DNA of 64,000 nucleotides, taken from the NCBI GenBank assembly GCA_029582165.1, contig CM055882.1, forward strand, positions 18,679,867 through 18,743,866, in the 5' to 3' direction. This DNA is from Portulaca oleracea. Its lineage: Eukaryota; Streptophyta; Magnoliopsida; Caryophyllales; Portulacaceae. A program made the translations under genes and the position numbers. The notes beneath the pieces are model-generated. The model was not told where the DNA came from. It searched no databases and saw only the letters and a list, made by a program, of their open reading frames with translations. Positions within the stretch are counted from its first letter, which is position 1, and each line of letters begins with the position of its first letter. Positions 34,436 to 46,600 of this stretch are shown piece by piece.

Positions 34436-35575
34436 AATCTGTTTTTTCAAGTCATAAAGGAAAAATTTATTCCTTTATCTGTCAATCTCAGGTATAATTC
34501 GATGATTGTGGCTTTTCCAACGGCCGAGAACCACTCTCCGCCGCCACTCTTTACCTCCCAGAACCTCGTTAGAGCCACTCCTTGCTCTTGCTCCCTCTCT
34601 GTCGTGTGTTAGGAGAAGGGGGACAAGGAAAGTGGTCCATTTTTATTTTACCCAACCAATAATTTGTCCTCCTTTAAATTGGGCTTTTCCAAATTCCACC
34701 AGCCCAATTCATTTCCTTGGTAATTCTATGCAAATTATTGTATGCTCTGAGATGACATGGCAACCATGTCAATTTTTTTTTTTTAAAAAAAAAAATAAAA
34801 ATCAATAACTATTTGTTGGTTACCAGCGCCAGTTAAATTGAATTGTTCACGTAAGATAACATCATTGTTCACCATACGTTGTTCACTAAATTGAATTGGA
34901 TTGTTCACTGACATTAATGTGATTGTTCATTCACTTCAACTACATGGTTCACTTACTTCAACTGCGTTGTTCATTTACTTCAACTATATTGTTTACTGAA
35001 CTTGTTCTACATAGTTTACTCTAAGAAAAATTTAGATTGTTCATCATAACTTGTTTGCTCACTTGAAAGATTAAGATCGTTCACTCATGAAATTAATTTA
35101 TAATAAATAATATTCTTATGTGACAAAATTTCTATCATTAGAACTTATCGAATTACATGTACTTGAACTTGCAGGAGTGAATGACTAAACAATGAATTAG
35201 TAAATAATGACATGGTGAACAATGGAAATATTTTCAATTAACAACCACTAGTTACATGATGAATAATTGTAACATATTTAGTGAACAATCTCGATATACA
35301 AGGTGAACAATCTCGATATACAAGGTGAACAATCTCAACATATGTAGTGAACTATCCTATCTGGTTATGAGTGAACAAAGACTCTATGACATTGGTAATT
35401 CTAATTCCCAAAATCATCCATTAATTTTATTACTATGTCACTTGTTTACACCTAATATTAATACTATTGCTATTTATTTATAATTAGATAAATCAGATTT
35501 TCAAGTCATAAAGGGGAGATTTTTCTCTTTTATCGGCAAAGTCAGGTATATTTCGATGACTGTAACTTTCAACAC
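34436..35575. repeat. Direct repeat pair flanking a GTTCAC/GTGAAC motif cluster
   Basis: An approximately 80-base phrase beginning AAATCTGTTTTTTCAAGTCA (34436) recurs at 35487 with about 80 percent similarity, both copies including AAGTCATAAAGG and CAGGTATA(A/T)TTCGATGA. Between them, 34841-35090 contains about ten copies of (T)TGTTCAC(T), and 35170-35385 about eight copies of GTGAACAA, the inverse. A 22-23-base unit GTGAACAATCTCGATATACA is tandemly repeated at about 35281-35330. The arrangement resembles the subterminal repeats of a DNA transposon, but no termini were confirmed. Confidence 0.5.
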
Positions 35576-36239
35576 TGTTTAAATGTAAAAACTCAAGCTA
35601 CTCTAATTAAAGTAAAATAATTATTGTTTCATTATTTTCAAATATTGTTTTAGACTTCCGCTAATAAAGATTAATTAAGATAAAATACGAGTAATACCCT
35701 AATTATGAGTCGAGGCATTACATCAGCCTTTGGGTTGGGCCCACCGACGCAGCCGCCCAAAATTTAACACTCCCACTCGGCCACTCATGTCATCTCATGT
35801 ATCTCTCCACACCTCATGAGTAATAGAGCGTGCAATCAATAAGCAATGAAACAATAACATTGTTATATTAAGTCAACATCTAACTAACTTAACACTTCAC
35901 TTAATAACGATTCCCCAAATTTGTCCTAAACCTCGCCAACGGCATACTCTGTCCCTTTACATCATTATATTAATACCTCACTCTATTTAAACTAATCAAA
36001 AATATTTTAGCAAATGTGTATTGATTCTCAATTCCAACTCTACTTTGAATTATCATCTAATAAATAAGAAATTTATAAATTTACAAATTCATTCATTTTT
36101 TTTTGGCATAATGAATTCATTCTTATCCTCATTCCCATTATGAATTCTCTTTTCCATTATGAATTCCTGCTCCCATTATATATCAAACCATTAGATATCA
36201 AACGGACCGTAAGTGAAGGGGAGTTCTTGGATAAAACTG
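35576..36239. other. AT-rich intergenic DNA
   Basis: A gypsy LTR-end-like phrase (AGTAATACCC then GAGGCATTACA) occurs at 35690-35726. Nothing else was recognised. Confidence 0.4.
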
Positions 36240-37180
36240 GCACTAAACTATGCAAAAATTGTAATTTTTCCACCTGAAAAAACATGTCATCAAAATGCCA
36301 TTAATCAATTGTAATTAGGACGATTTTGCCACTTAACCGGCTGAAACATTCATTCCACCTAAAGTAGCAGGCTAACGATATATTAATTTGTGATTAAGTA
36401 AAATAATTATATAATTAAATAAAAAAAACCCTAATTAACTAATCCCACAGTTAACTCTCACTCCTCCCTCATGATTTCCCTCCATTTGAAAAAACCCAGC
36501 AACACCCCCTTTGCAACGTTCTTCTTCTTCATTGTTCATCTTCCTCTTCAACTTCCACCCTCTGATTTCTCTTTCTTCCACAAATTAAACCCTAAAATCA
36601 ACATCAGGCACCAAAATCGCCCCCAGGGAAGTGAATTTGGATGTGTTGAAGGTGCGGAAGGTCGACATTCTCTCTTAATAAGTTCACCATAAACCCTAAT
36701 ATTTGAAATGGTGAATAAGAGGATGTCATTGCAGATTTTGGCTTGAAATTAGAGTTTTTTGGGGTCAGAATTGAAGAAGAAAGAAGAAAGCCCCAATTTT
36801 TGAGCACAGAATTGAAAAAGATGAAGTGGAGAGGGAGCTCTGTTCTAGTGGAAGTTTTCCCAGTGAAGAAGATGGTGGATGAAGAAAAAAGAAGAAATGA
36901 AGAAATAGGGGGAAGGTGACAGTTAATTTATGCTGTAAAAATATAAAAGGAGGGTAATTAATTTGGGTGGGTGAATTTAATTAGGGTAGGTTATTTTGGT
37001 GGGGAGAAATTTTAATGTATAATTATAAAATTAAACCACCCTCACCTGCAACACAACCGGCTGTACCAGGTAAACAACACGTAAAGTAGCATTTTTGTAA
37101 ATATTAACAAAGATTAATTACATTTTGAATACATGTTTTTTTCGGATGACAAAATTACAATTTTTACCTAATTTAGGCCT
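36240..37180. mobile_element. Non-autonomous element with ~100-bp terminal inverted repeats
   Basis: The left end (about 36240-36345) contains AAAAATTGTAATTTTTCC, AAAACATGTCATCAAAATG and CACTTAACCGGCTG. The reverse complement of about 37045-37180 contains the same words in the same order with about 80 percent identity (AAAAATTGTAATTTTGTC, AAACATGTATTCAAAATG, CAGCCGGTTG). The core carries no transposase. Long inverted repeats without coding capacity fit a Mutator-like non-autonomous element. Exact ends and the target duplication were not resolved. It lies about 430 bases upstream of the polymerase kappa start codon. Confidence 0.68.
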
Positions 37181-37608
37181 TGTCAAATTCATCGGTAAAT
37201 ATAACTTACCCAAATTTACCAGTTTTTACCTAAATTTACCAAAATTTACCAAAAATTATCAAACTTAACAAAAAAAATAATTTTGATATATTGACATCAA
37301 TTTGCCAAAAGTTACAGAATTTATCAAAAATTACAAAAATTACAAAAATTTAACTTTTATCGAATTATCTTTCACCTATGAATTTGACAGGCGTTAGTGG
37401 CACTTTTATCCAAGCACTCAAGGGAGGGAGATTACTAGTAGTGACACAATAACATTAGTGGGGGTAGAAAAGGAAGGAGCGCGTGGGCGTCCTTACACGG
37501 GTTTTTCCCTTTCCCTCCGATGTGCAGGGGCTCAAACTCAAACTTGGGGGTTCTGTTCTTCTTCTTGCTCAGGCGCTCTTCTTTTCTCCCTTTGTATTTT
37601 GGTCATCA

Positions 37609-40600
37609 ATGGAGAAAGCCGAGTCTTCATCTTCAACCGACCTTCCCACCTCAAAACCATGGCAGTCATATCACACAGTTTACACCACCGCCAAAGCTGG
37701 TCTGCTCCACTCTCCCTCTCCCTCTCCCTCTTCTTTCCTTTTTCCTTTCAAATCTCACGCCTGATCGGTTATATCTTTGCTCATATATCCATATTCTCTC
37801 ATTCTGTCACCCTCATCTCCTCTTCAATCTTCTTTTGATTTTATTCCGATTATGAGTTTAATCACGACCAGTTATTCTGTGCCCCTTTCTCTATGTAATT
37901 TAACTCTTGTGTATTCAATTGTGCAGCGGTTAGTAATGTGGAAAATATGTCCCACTTGGTGTATGTTCAGGGATTCGGAAAAAAGCATACATTTGGTTTG
38001 CATACTTTGAAACTGGCGCCATTGAAATGAAATTAATGGGTTTGATGGATAAAAAGGGATAATCTTGAATAATTAGGCAGCCTGCACCCACAATGTACTA
38101 TAACAGTAGGGTTATGGTGGCTTGTTCCGATCTAAGACAAGTTTTAGATACATGCCCTTCTACTTCGTGTGAGGTTTGAGAAGGGTTTATTAACAAATTA
38201 CATGATGTTTTAGGAATGGATCCAGTCAGACAAGGAAATGGAATGAATTTGAATTGTTGGAATGTATCATGGTGGTATCTTAGTGCCTGTTTAATGCCAG
38301 CGTTGTTTTCCTTTTTTCGGCCCTAAGAAATCTTTTATAAGCTCCATTTTTGCTCCTTGTGGGGAGGTTCATTAATAAATCATGCGGTGTTCTAGGAATG
38401 GATGGAGTTGACAAGGAAAAAGTGCAAAGGATAGTGTATGAAATGAGCAAAGGGTCAAAGTACTTTGAAAATGAGGAACGCAAGGAGGCCTTTATTAAGC
38501 AGAAAATCGAGCACATGCGTGCACGTTGTGCAAAGCTCTCAGCTGCGGAGATATCTCATTATCAGAAGGTACTTGACTTCAACATCGTACAAAATTTGGT
38601 TGTGTTGGCAGACATGCTGCTTCAATTCTTTTTATTGAGATATTCTCTTATATAAGTCATAGGAGTAGAGAACACTAATGCCGGAGTGTCACCTTAAACC
38701 TCAAATTGTGGCTGAAGTATGTAATTTTGTATGTACTCCTGTTACGTAGAGTTTTGCGATTGACAGGTTGCTGATAGAAGAGTTGTAGAGTTAGAAGCCA
38801 AGCGTGACTTGTCAAGACTTTGGCTTCATGTTGACATGGATGCATTCTATGCAGCTGTTGAGACATTAAGCAATCCTTCATTGAAGGGCAAGCCAATGGC
38901 TGTTGGAAGCTTGTCTATGATTTCCACGGCTAATTACGAGGTATATGTCGTAGAATTATGAGAGGAAACATGGATGAAACTCTCTTTGTTCTTTCTTGTG
39001 TATATGTCGCCTTGAATATAGAGACTAGTTAGCCTGTCACCTGAGCGCCCTTTCATGAACGTCTGCAATTTGGAACTTTATTTACCAGGTCCCTGATATT
39101 CTTATCTGAGGATTTTTCTCCAACTTTAGGCTCGGAAATATGGTGTTCGTGCTGCAATGCCTGGCTTCATTGCACGGAAACTGTGCCCAGAGTTAATCTT
39201 TGTTCCTGTTGACTTTGAGAAATATAACCATTACAGTTCTTTAACTAGAGAAGGTTAGTCCTGCTTAGAGCATTGCTGCTGATATTTATCATTTGTTATT
39301 GCTTGTTCCTTTCTAAACCTGACTATGCATCTGCCATCTGCAGTTTTCCGGAGATATGATCCCAACTTCATTGCAGGCAGTCTGGATGAAGCATACCTTG
39401 ATATAACGGAGGCCTGTAGAGAAAGAGGCTTGAGCGCTGATGAAGTAAGCTTGGTTTCCGATACTCTAATTGTCCTGTTAATTGTGTGTTCTTCCTTGTT
39501 CTTTTATTGTTAGGTTTTAAGCATATTAAAATGGGAAACCTATCAGCAGTGTGACAAACAAGAACTACTCCTAATGTGGGTCATGCTTGTGTGGGTCTGG
39601 GGAGATCAAACGTGTGCAATCTTACCTCATCACCCATATTGCAATAGAGTAATAAATAAAACACAAGAATGAAAGTGTTAGAGAAGTTATACTTCAGCTG
39701 TTTGTCCGCAGTTTACTAACAACTCTTTCTTGTGAAGCTCACTTCTCTTGGAATGTTTTTCCATCAGCTTAACTGTTTAAAAATGCTGGCCAATGTCGAA
39801 CAATTTATGCACACTTTGTCACTACATTAAGTATTCCATTGACCAATGGAGTTTGTAATTTTTCTTGTACCATTTTTCTAGTCATGTACCTAATACTATA
39901 TTTTCCACTCTTCCTCTTTCTTTTTTCTGCTTCTAATTTTCTTTTCCGTTGATTCTTATTATTCCCAAGAAAAGTGTCTCCACAGTTCATCTAACCTCTT
40001 ATTGACGTCATTTTGAATTTTGATTTTGTTCTGCATAGGTTGCTGAAGAGCTTAGAAGAAGTGTCTTAGAAGAGACTGGGCTTACATGTAGTGCTGGAGT
40101 GGCGCCAAACGGATTGCTTGCTAAGGTGTTTTGATTGGTTTATTTGTTTTTTTTTGTTTCTTTTTATTTTTTGTATGCTAAATAGGTGCAGCTTTAAATT
40201 TGAATGCTTTTGATTTGTATGTTTCAATACAGTACAAATTAGTTTTCACTTCTTTGTGTTATATGAGGCAGAAGAATGGTTTATCCATATATTCATGACT
40301 TGTTGGTATCATACTAGATTTGGTTCCTAAAGATTGCTTCAGGCCATTTAGTGAAATTTCATGCTTCCATTTATGTAATATCTTGTGATTATATTGCATT
40401 TGCATGTAGGTTTCAGCTGCCGAAGCAATAACTTTCACACAAAGTAGCTGATTGATTATATACTTCATTTTTTTTTGGTGGTTTGAAGGTTTTTGTTTTT
40501 TGTTTTTTGTTTTTGGGTGGGGGGGGGGGGTGTATTTATTGGGGAAATAACTGTAAATAGCTGAAGGTTTTTGTTTCACCATCAGTTTTGCCCTTTAATA

Positions 40601-43600
40601 AGCTACTGTTCTCTTTGCTCAGTGATAGCTTGTCTTGCTTCAAATGGGAAACAATTGAGAAATAGAATTCTGCGGTTTCGATCGATTCAGCACTGAACTT
40701 TTAAAGGGAAGCTTTGGACCTAATTTGCTAACTTTAGGAGGGAGAGAAGGGGGGGGGGGGGGGTAGGTATTGGACCTAATAATTTATTGCCAATTTGATC
40801 GCCGCGAGCCCTTAGAAATCAGCAAAAAAAGATAATCTATTCCTTGTAAAATACATCTCTTATAGATTCAAGAGATCTATTTAATAATGGGATTGTCCAT
40901 CAGGCGACCTTCTGTTTCTACACTTGCCATTGGGTCCACTTTTTAGTTTAACTTTCTGTCTGATGAACCTCTTAAATCAGTTAATATGTTTCCGCGAATT
41001 ATGGGCGTCAAACGTGACTTCATAACCAAAAAGAAAAGGCTTTTGTTTTGTTTCTTTTCATGTTTAAATTTAGCATCTGTTAACTTCTGTTTCTAGACCA
41101 AAGCTTTCATTTGGAGGCATATTAACAGATTTTCTTTGGTGAGTGGGTACTCATTTTCTTTTCTTTTTTTGGGTGTGATTGGACACAAGTTTGAAGCCTA
41201 ATGTTCATGTTAACATATTAACAGATCTTAGGGATACACCAGGTGGAAAGTGAACTTAAAAATTGAACTTGGTAAGTGTAAAATTACAGGGGCGGATGGA
41301 AAATTCCTAAAATATTTTCTGGAAAATGTAATTGCAGTTTGCATCAACAATGCTGTGAGATGCCCCCTTTTTGGGTTGACTGTCTCATAATGAGGCTGTG
41401 TTAATCCTGTTTATTTGTTCACAGGTTTGTTCAGATATAAACAAGCCCAATGGACAGTTCATTTTGCCCAATGACCGAGTGGCTGTCATGACCTTCATAT
41501 CCTCCCTTCCTATAAGAAAGGTAATTACATAATGTGTCCCTTGCTACTTCTCCTCTTCAGTTTAGAAGTCTTGCTTCAACTGGAGTAGGGACTTGCATAT
41601 ATTGTGGAACAATGGAATATCAGATAGTTACTCCAGATTTGTGGCACATCAACGTTTGTTATACTTGTTTATGGCAGATTGGAGGTATCGGCAAGGTTAC
41701 GGAGCATATCTTGCATGATGTGTTTGGAATTAGCACATGTGAGGAGATGCTTCAGAAAGGAGGTTTCCTTTGTGCACTATTTTCGCATTCATCAGCAGGT
41801 TAAGCTTAACTAAATCTTCTAGTAGTTATTATACTTATTCGTAATTATGTCAATATGTTTATGGAACAAAAATGTCTTTCAGCTCTCTCAGCGAAAATTC
41901 TGAAGCCTCTATTTATTTTCACTTATTTGTTTTGTCTCAAAATAGATGGTGTTGTATCTTAGCTGAATGCATGATTGTTAGGGGTTCGTACTTTGTTAAG
42001 GGGGGGGGGGGTTGTTCATTGTCAATTGAAGTAATTGATTTTGTTTGTATGGCTTTTTGGGTTGTAGTTGCATAAAGTGACTTCTTGGTTGGGTGTGTAA
42101 TTAGCATCTACCACCTATGGATTTTCCGTTTTCCCTAAATGTATAACATTCAAATAAATAAACAAAAATAAAAGAGCAGAAGACATGTTATCTTGCATTT
42201 AGGCTAGGCAGTGTAGATGGAAAACCACCTGAAATATATTTCGCAACCAAGTGATAGAATGTTGATTGTATTATAATGAACATCTAAAAGTTGTTATGTA
42301 GTTACTAGATCAGCACAGCAGTGCTCTATGGTTCAGAGGTTGTTGGTAGTTAAGTGTGTTCTATTGATAATAGGATGGACTTCAATTTATGTTTGGTCAT
42401 TCCAGGAAGATTAAGAGTATTAATAAGTTGCGCGGAAGTGCCTCTATTAGGACATGCAAGAACTGAGACTTCATGATCTGGATGCATTATGCTAAGGCAC
42501 TTTATATGCCATGGGAGTGAACTATGAGAATATCATGGCACCCTATGGCAGGTCATCATTTTTCTGAACTGGAGCAAAGCAATCAGCGTTTGATATTGCC
42601 CTTCTAAAATAAAAACATGTCATTCTCTTTTAGATTTTTGTTGCATTGCATACCCTAAACCCTAAACTGAAAATGAATTTCTAGTTCGTACGATGATGAA
42701 TAAGAGGACATTGCTCAATTTATGCTTTTATATTTGATTAATGTTACATGTAATATGTCTGTTTAGTATTCAAATGCCAAGTCTTATGAGTTGTGTCTGC
42801 TTTCCATTTGTCAGATGCCCTTAGTTGGCCTGTCAGTCCTGTACTCCTGTGGTAACATAATGCCTGAAGCTTTTGTTTTGCGTTATCCAATGACCACAGT
42901 GCAAACTTGCTACAGATTTTTTTCTCTCTGTCGCATTAGGACTAGGAAGGACAGATGCTCCAGAAGCGAGGCTGCGAAAGAGCATGAGCAATGAGAGAAC
43001 ATTTCCTGCAACTGAGGATGAGGCATTTCTGTATGGGAAATTAGGTAATTAGTACCTGTTAGATTGTAAGTAGTTGCATGAACTATGCAATGTTTTCCTT
43101 TATTTCATCGTTGGGCAAGCATTTCCCCCATTAGTGCTGTTCTTTACAATTGGTTAGACCAAGAGGCATTTAGGATATAAGCAACCAAGCACCACTAAGC
43201 ATTGTCACAGAATTTCCCCAGATTTGTTATTGTGCCAAAAGTGCCTGATATAGGTCTATGTGTTTCATTGGCTGCTTGGTTAAACTGCAGGTGTTTTCAT
43301 TTGTTTGGTGTTTGTGTGTGTGTGTGTGGGGGGGGGGGGGGTTAAATTTCTAACAGAAAACCTGTTGCAACTTAGTAGGTTGGTCATTAGTCCAGCTTCC
43401 ACTGGTTGTTGGTCTCTAGTCTTCTAGTCTGTGGCTGCCCTCCACTTGTACTAGTGCTAGCCTAGTGGTTAAGACTGAGACCCTGTGTTCAATATTTCTC
43501 AAGTTCAGTTTCTCCAACTCCTTTGCATTGTACTATCCACTGTGGCTCCTATGTAGCAACGCCCCCCCCCCCTTCACAAAAAAAAAAAAAAAAAGAAAAA

Positions 43601-46600
43601 AAGAAAAGAAATTGCAGAAAGTAATGGTAATCTATAGTGCCTAACGAAACTAATAATGAAACTAGTGCTAGCAACAAATCCTAAAGTTGTCAAGTAATGA
43701 TAACTAGTTTCATTAAGGTCAGTTTAAACAGCAAAAGGGACAGTTCTGTGGAACAACGGTATGAGGTTGTCAGCTGAGTTGCATGAGCTATCTAGTTTAC
43801 ATGCTAATCGATACAAGTATATGACTTGATAAGTTGACTTGCATGCAAAAACATATTTTTTAGTGTAGGAAGATGTGAATGGCATAAATGGTGCACAATA
43901 GTGTCCTTTGCATCCATTATTATTAGTTTGATTGAGTTTTTCCATTTTTCGTGCTGCTTTTGACGAGTAATTTACATTTACCCTGCTCGAGGTTTGTTGT
44001 ACTAATTTTTATACGCCCCACCTTTGGGAAATGATTTTTACCCTACCTGACAAATAATGAAATAGATTAATTATGATAAAAACCGGCGAAGTGTGACCAA
44101 AAAAGATGATTCTACTCCTATTTATGTACGTTAAACGCCCATATTATGTAAATTAAAAGACGATTCTGCCCCTTACGCTATTTTGGAAGAAAAACCTTCA
44201 ATTTCTCTGTAAATTAAAAGACGAATCGTCCTCTCTAAACTAGTAACCAAGAACTCAGCCCTTGTCATAATCCCTGACCAAGGACTTGATGTTCAGTCAT
44301 GAACATTGCAAGTGTTAGTGAATTTGTGCGTGTTTGAGGAAGTGAACAATCTCCAATTGGCGATGATAATCATGGGTGTGTTTGTTGAAGAGCGACGCCA
44401 ACCTGGGAGTACAAAAGCACAATTAAGGTATTTTCGAAGAAAGTTGATTAACATTGTGAATTCTGGGTTTAGTGTTTCCAGTAGGCTTGATTTTTGTTTT
44501 TAAAAAAAAGGCTTTGTGAGGTTAGAAAACAGAGGATGTTTGTTTGCATTTGTTTAGGGCTTATTTACCTTTGAATGTGTTGCATTCATGATCGTTTTAA
44601 TACTTTTCTGAATGGCGAGAGCAATGTAGAGGGGAACAGATCAGGTAGTGGGATCAAGTTTTGAGAAGAGAGAGAAAGAGGGGATCTTTTGCTGCATCTG
44701 AAATAAAGAGAAGAGGAATAAAAAGAGGGGTAAAAAAGATGAAGAATAAATCTATTTCAATTGAGGGCAAGCCCATCATTTTATTAGCATTCCAATAACA
44801 ACAACAACTTTTCATCGGAAAATCTAGCTAAACTTTATCACAACACAGGAGGGGGTTAATTAAAAACTACAACTCTGGTGAGGTAGGGTAAAGATCTTTG
44901 CCTAAAGGTGGGGTGTAAAAATTATTACAACAAACTTTAGGTAGGGTAAATGAAAATGTTTCCTATTGGTTAGATTGGGCAAAAATCATTTCCCAAAGGT
45001 GAGGTGTGAAAATTATTGCAACAAACTTTGGGTAAGGTAAATATAAATTACTCTGGGTTTGACAAGAGGCCAAGAGGGCAAACTTTATTATCTATTTCCC
45101 TTATAGATTCAAGTTGTTCGATTTTCGCAATGTGACACAAAACCGGTCGAGTCCTCAGAGAATAAGGGCCTAGTTCTAATCGTTTCGAAAAGGGAATTTA
45201 GGTGGCAAAGGGAATAAATAAGAGGTCACAATTATCTAAGCTACTAACAGATCAAAGGAAACAATAAAAATTGACTTTCAAGCAATTCAGGGAAAAAGGG
45301 CTTGGGGGAAACAATCGGAACGCCAACAAAGGATCAGACTCGGGTTTAGTTGATTAAAATGATCATGTTCGGTAGTGAGCATGAAAGTTGCACAATAGAC
45401 CAACTCAAAGTCCCCTCTCTCAAGTGGCGACATGGATTGACTTACCGAACTCCATCATTACTCCCGTACATGATGGAGCTTGGTAGTAATTGATGCAACT
45501 CTCCTAATTAGGCCTAACTTCATGCTAGTGTCAGCTGGACACTAATTAATCCACCCAAAACTTCAGTCCTAGGTGGATGAGAAGGACCTATTTCCTTTTG
45601 GTCTCAAGGTCCTCACCAAGGAAAGATGGAGGGGGATATGCTCACTTCCTCACTAATCATCTAATCTTGCTAACCCAAGGATCAATCCTATTGGGGCCCT
45701 AATCACCCCCTAACCCCCTAAGAGACTAGCCAATCATCATGAAAATATCTAGAATAATTATCCCCAAAATCATCATAAACATGATACTATTGGGAAGGGA
45801 AGATTTAAACTTATCCTATCTAATAAAGGCATAAACAAGATTAAGCAAGTTAAATAGTGAGTAAAAAGAGTAGAGTAATACCTAAAAGGTTGGGGATGAA
45901 CCCAACTTGATTGATTCAATGCCAAAAGAGAGAACTCCAACACGGAAAACCCAAAAATCACCAAAAGGATTAACTTGTAGTAATGATGTAATTAGGTCTA
46001 CAAAAGAGAGTTTAGAAAGAAAAGAGAGACTCAAACCTAGAAGTTTGTGCTAACTCTAATAGTAACTAGCTGAAAAGAGAAAATTACAAAAATGGTTTAT
46101 ATACATATGACAAAAATAGGCCAAAAACACAGTCGTTTTGGCCTCAAAATAAGTCGGCTAGATTGGGAGGTCACAGGCGTGACCTCCAAAACATCGAAGA
46201 ATGGAAAACCTTCCTTCATTCACGGGCGTGACCTTGACAGGTCACGACCGTGACCTCTTGAATATCTTCACAACTTCATCCGGTCATGGTTGTGAGAGGC
46301 TGAGGTCATGCTCGTGACCTCTTGAATGTTCTTGAGAGTTTTTCATGTCACGGGCGTAACCAGTTGGGTCATGACCGTGACCTAGGCAAAGGTTGGGACT
46401 TCTTTCTTCAGGGGTCACGGGCGTGAGTTGCTGAGGTCAACCCCGCGACCTTCTTTTGTTGGAGGGCTTTTTCTGGCGGACTTAGTCACGACCGTGACCA
46501 CCTTCTGTTGGAGCCCTTTCTTGGTTAGATTTGGCCTAATTACCAGCCCAATTCTTCCATTCTTGGCTCGGTTTTCTCCCGGGCTTCTGAACTATCCCTG

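Noticed and set aside
34089..34436. Pro/His/Thr-rich frames
   Set aside because: CCA-rich low-complexity DNA giving several overlapping frames; no domain.
37458..37855. Frames overlapping POLK exon 1
   Set aside because: Other phases or read-through of exon 1 into intron 1; the polymerase kappa model accounts for the ATG at 37609.
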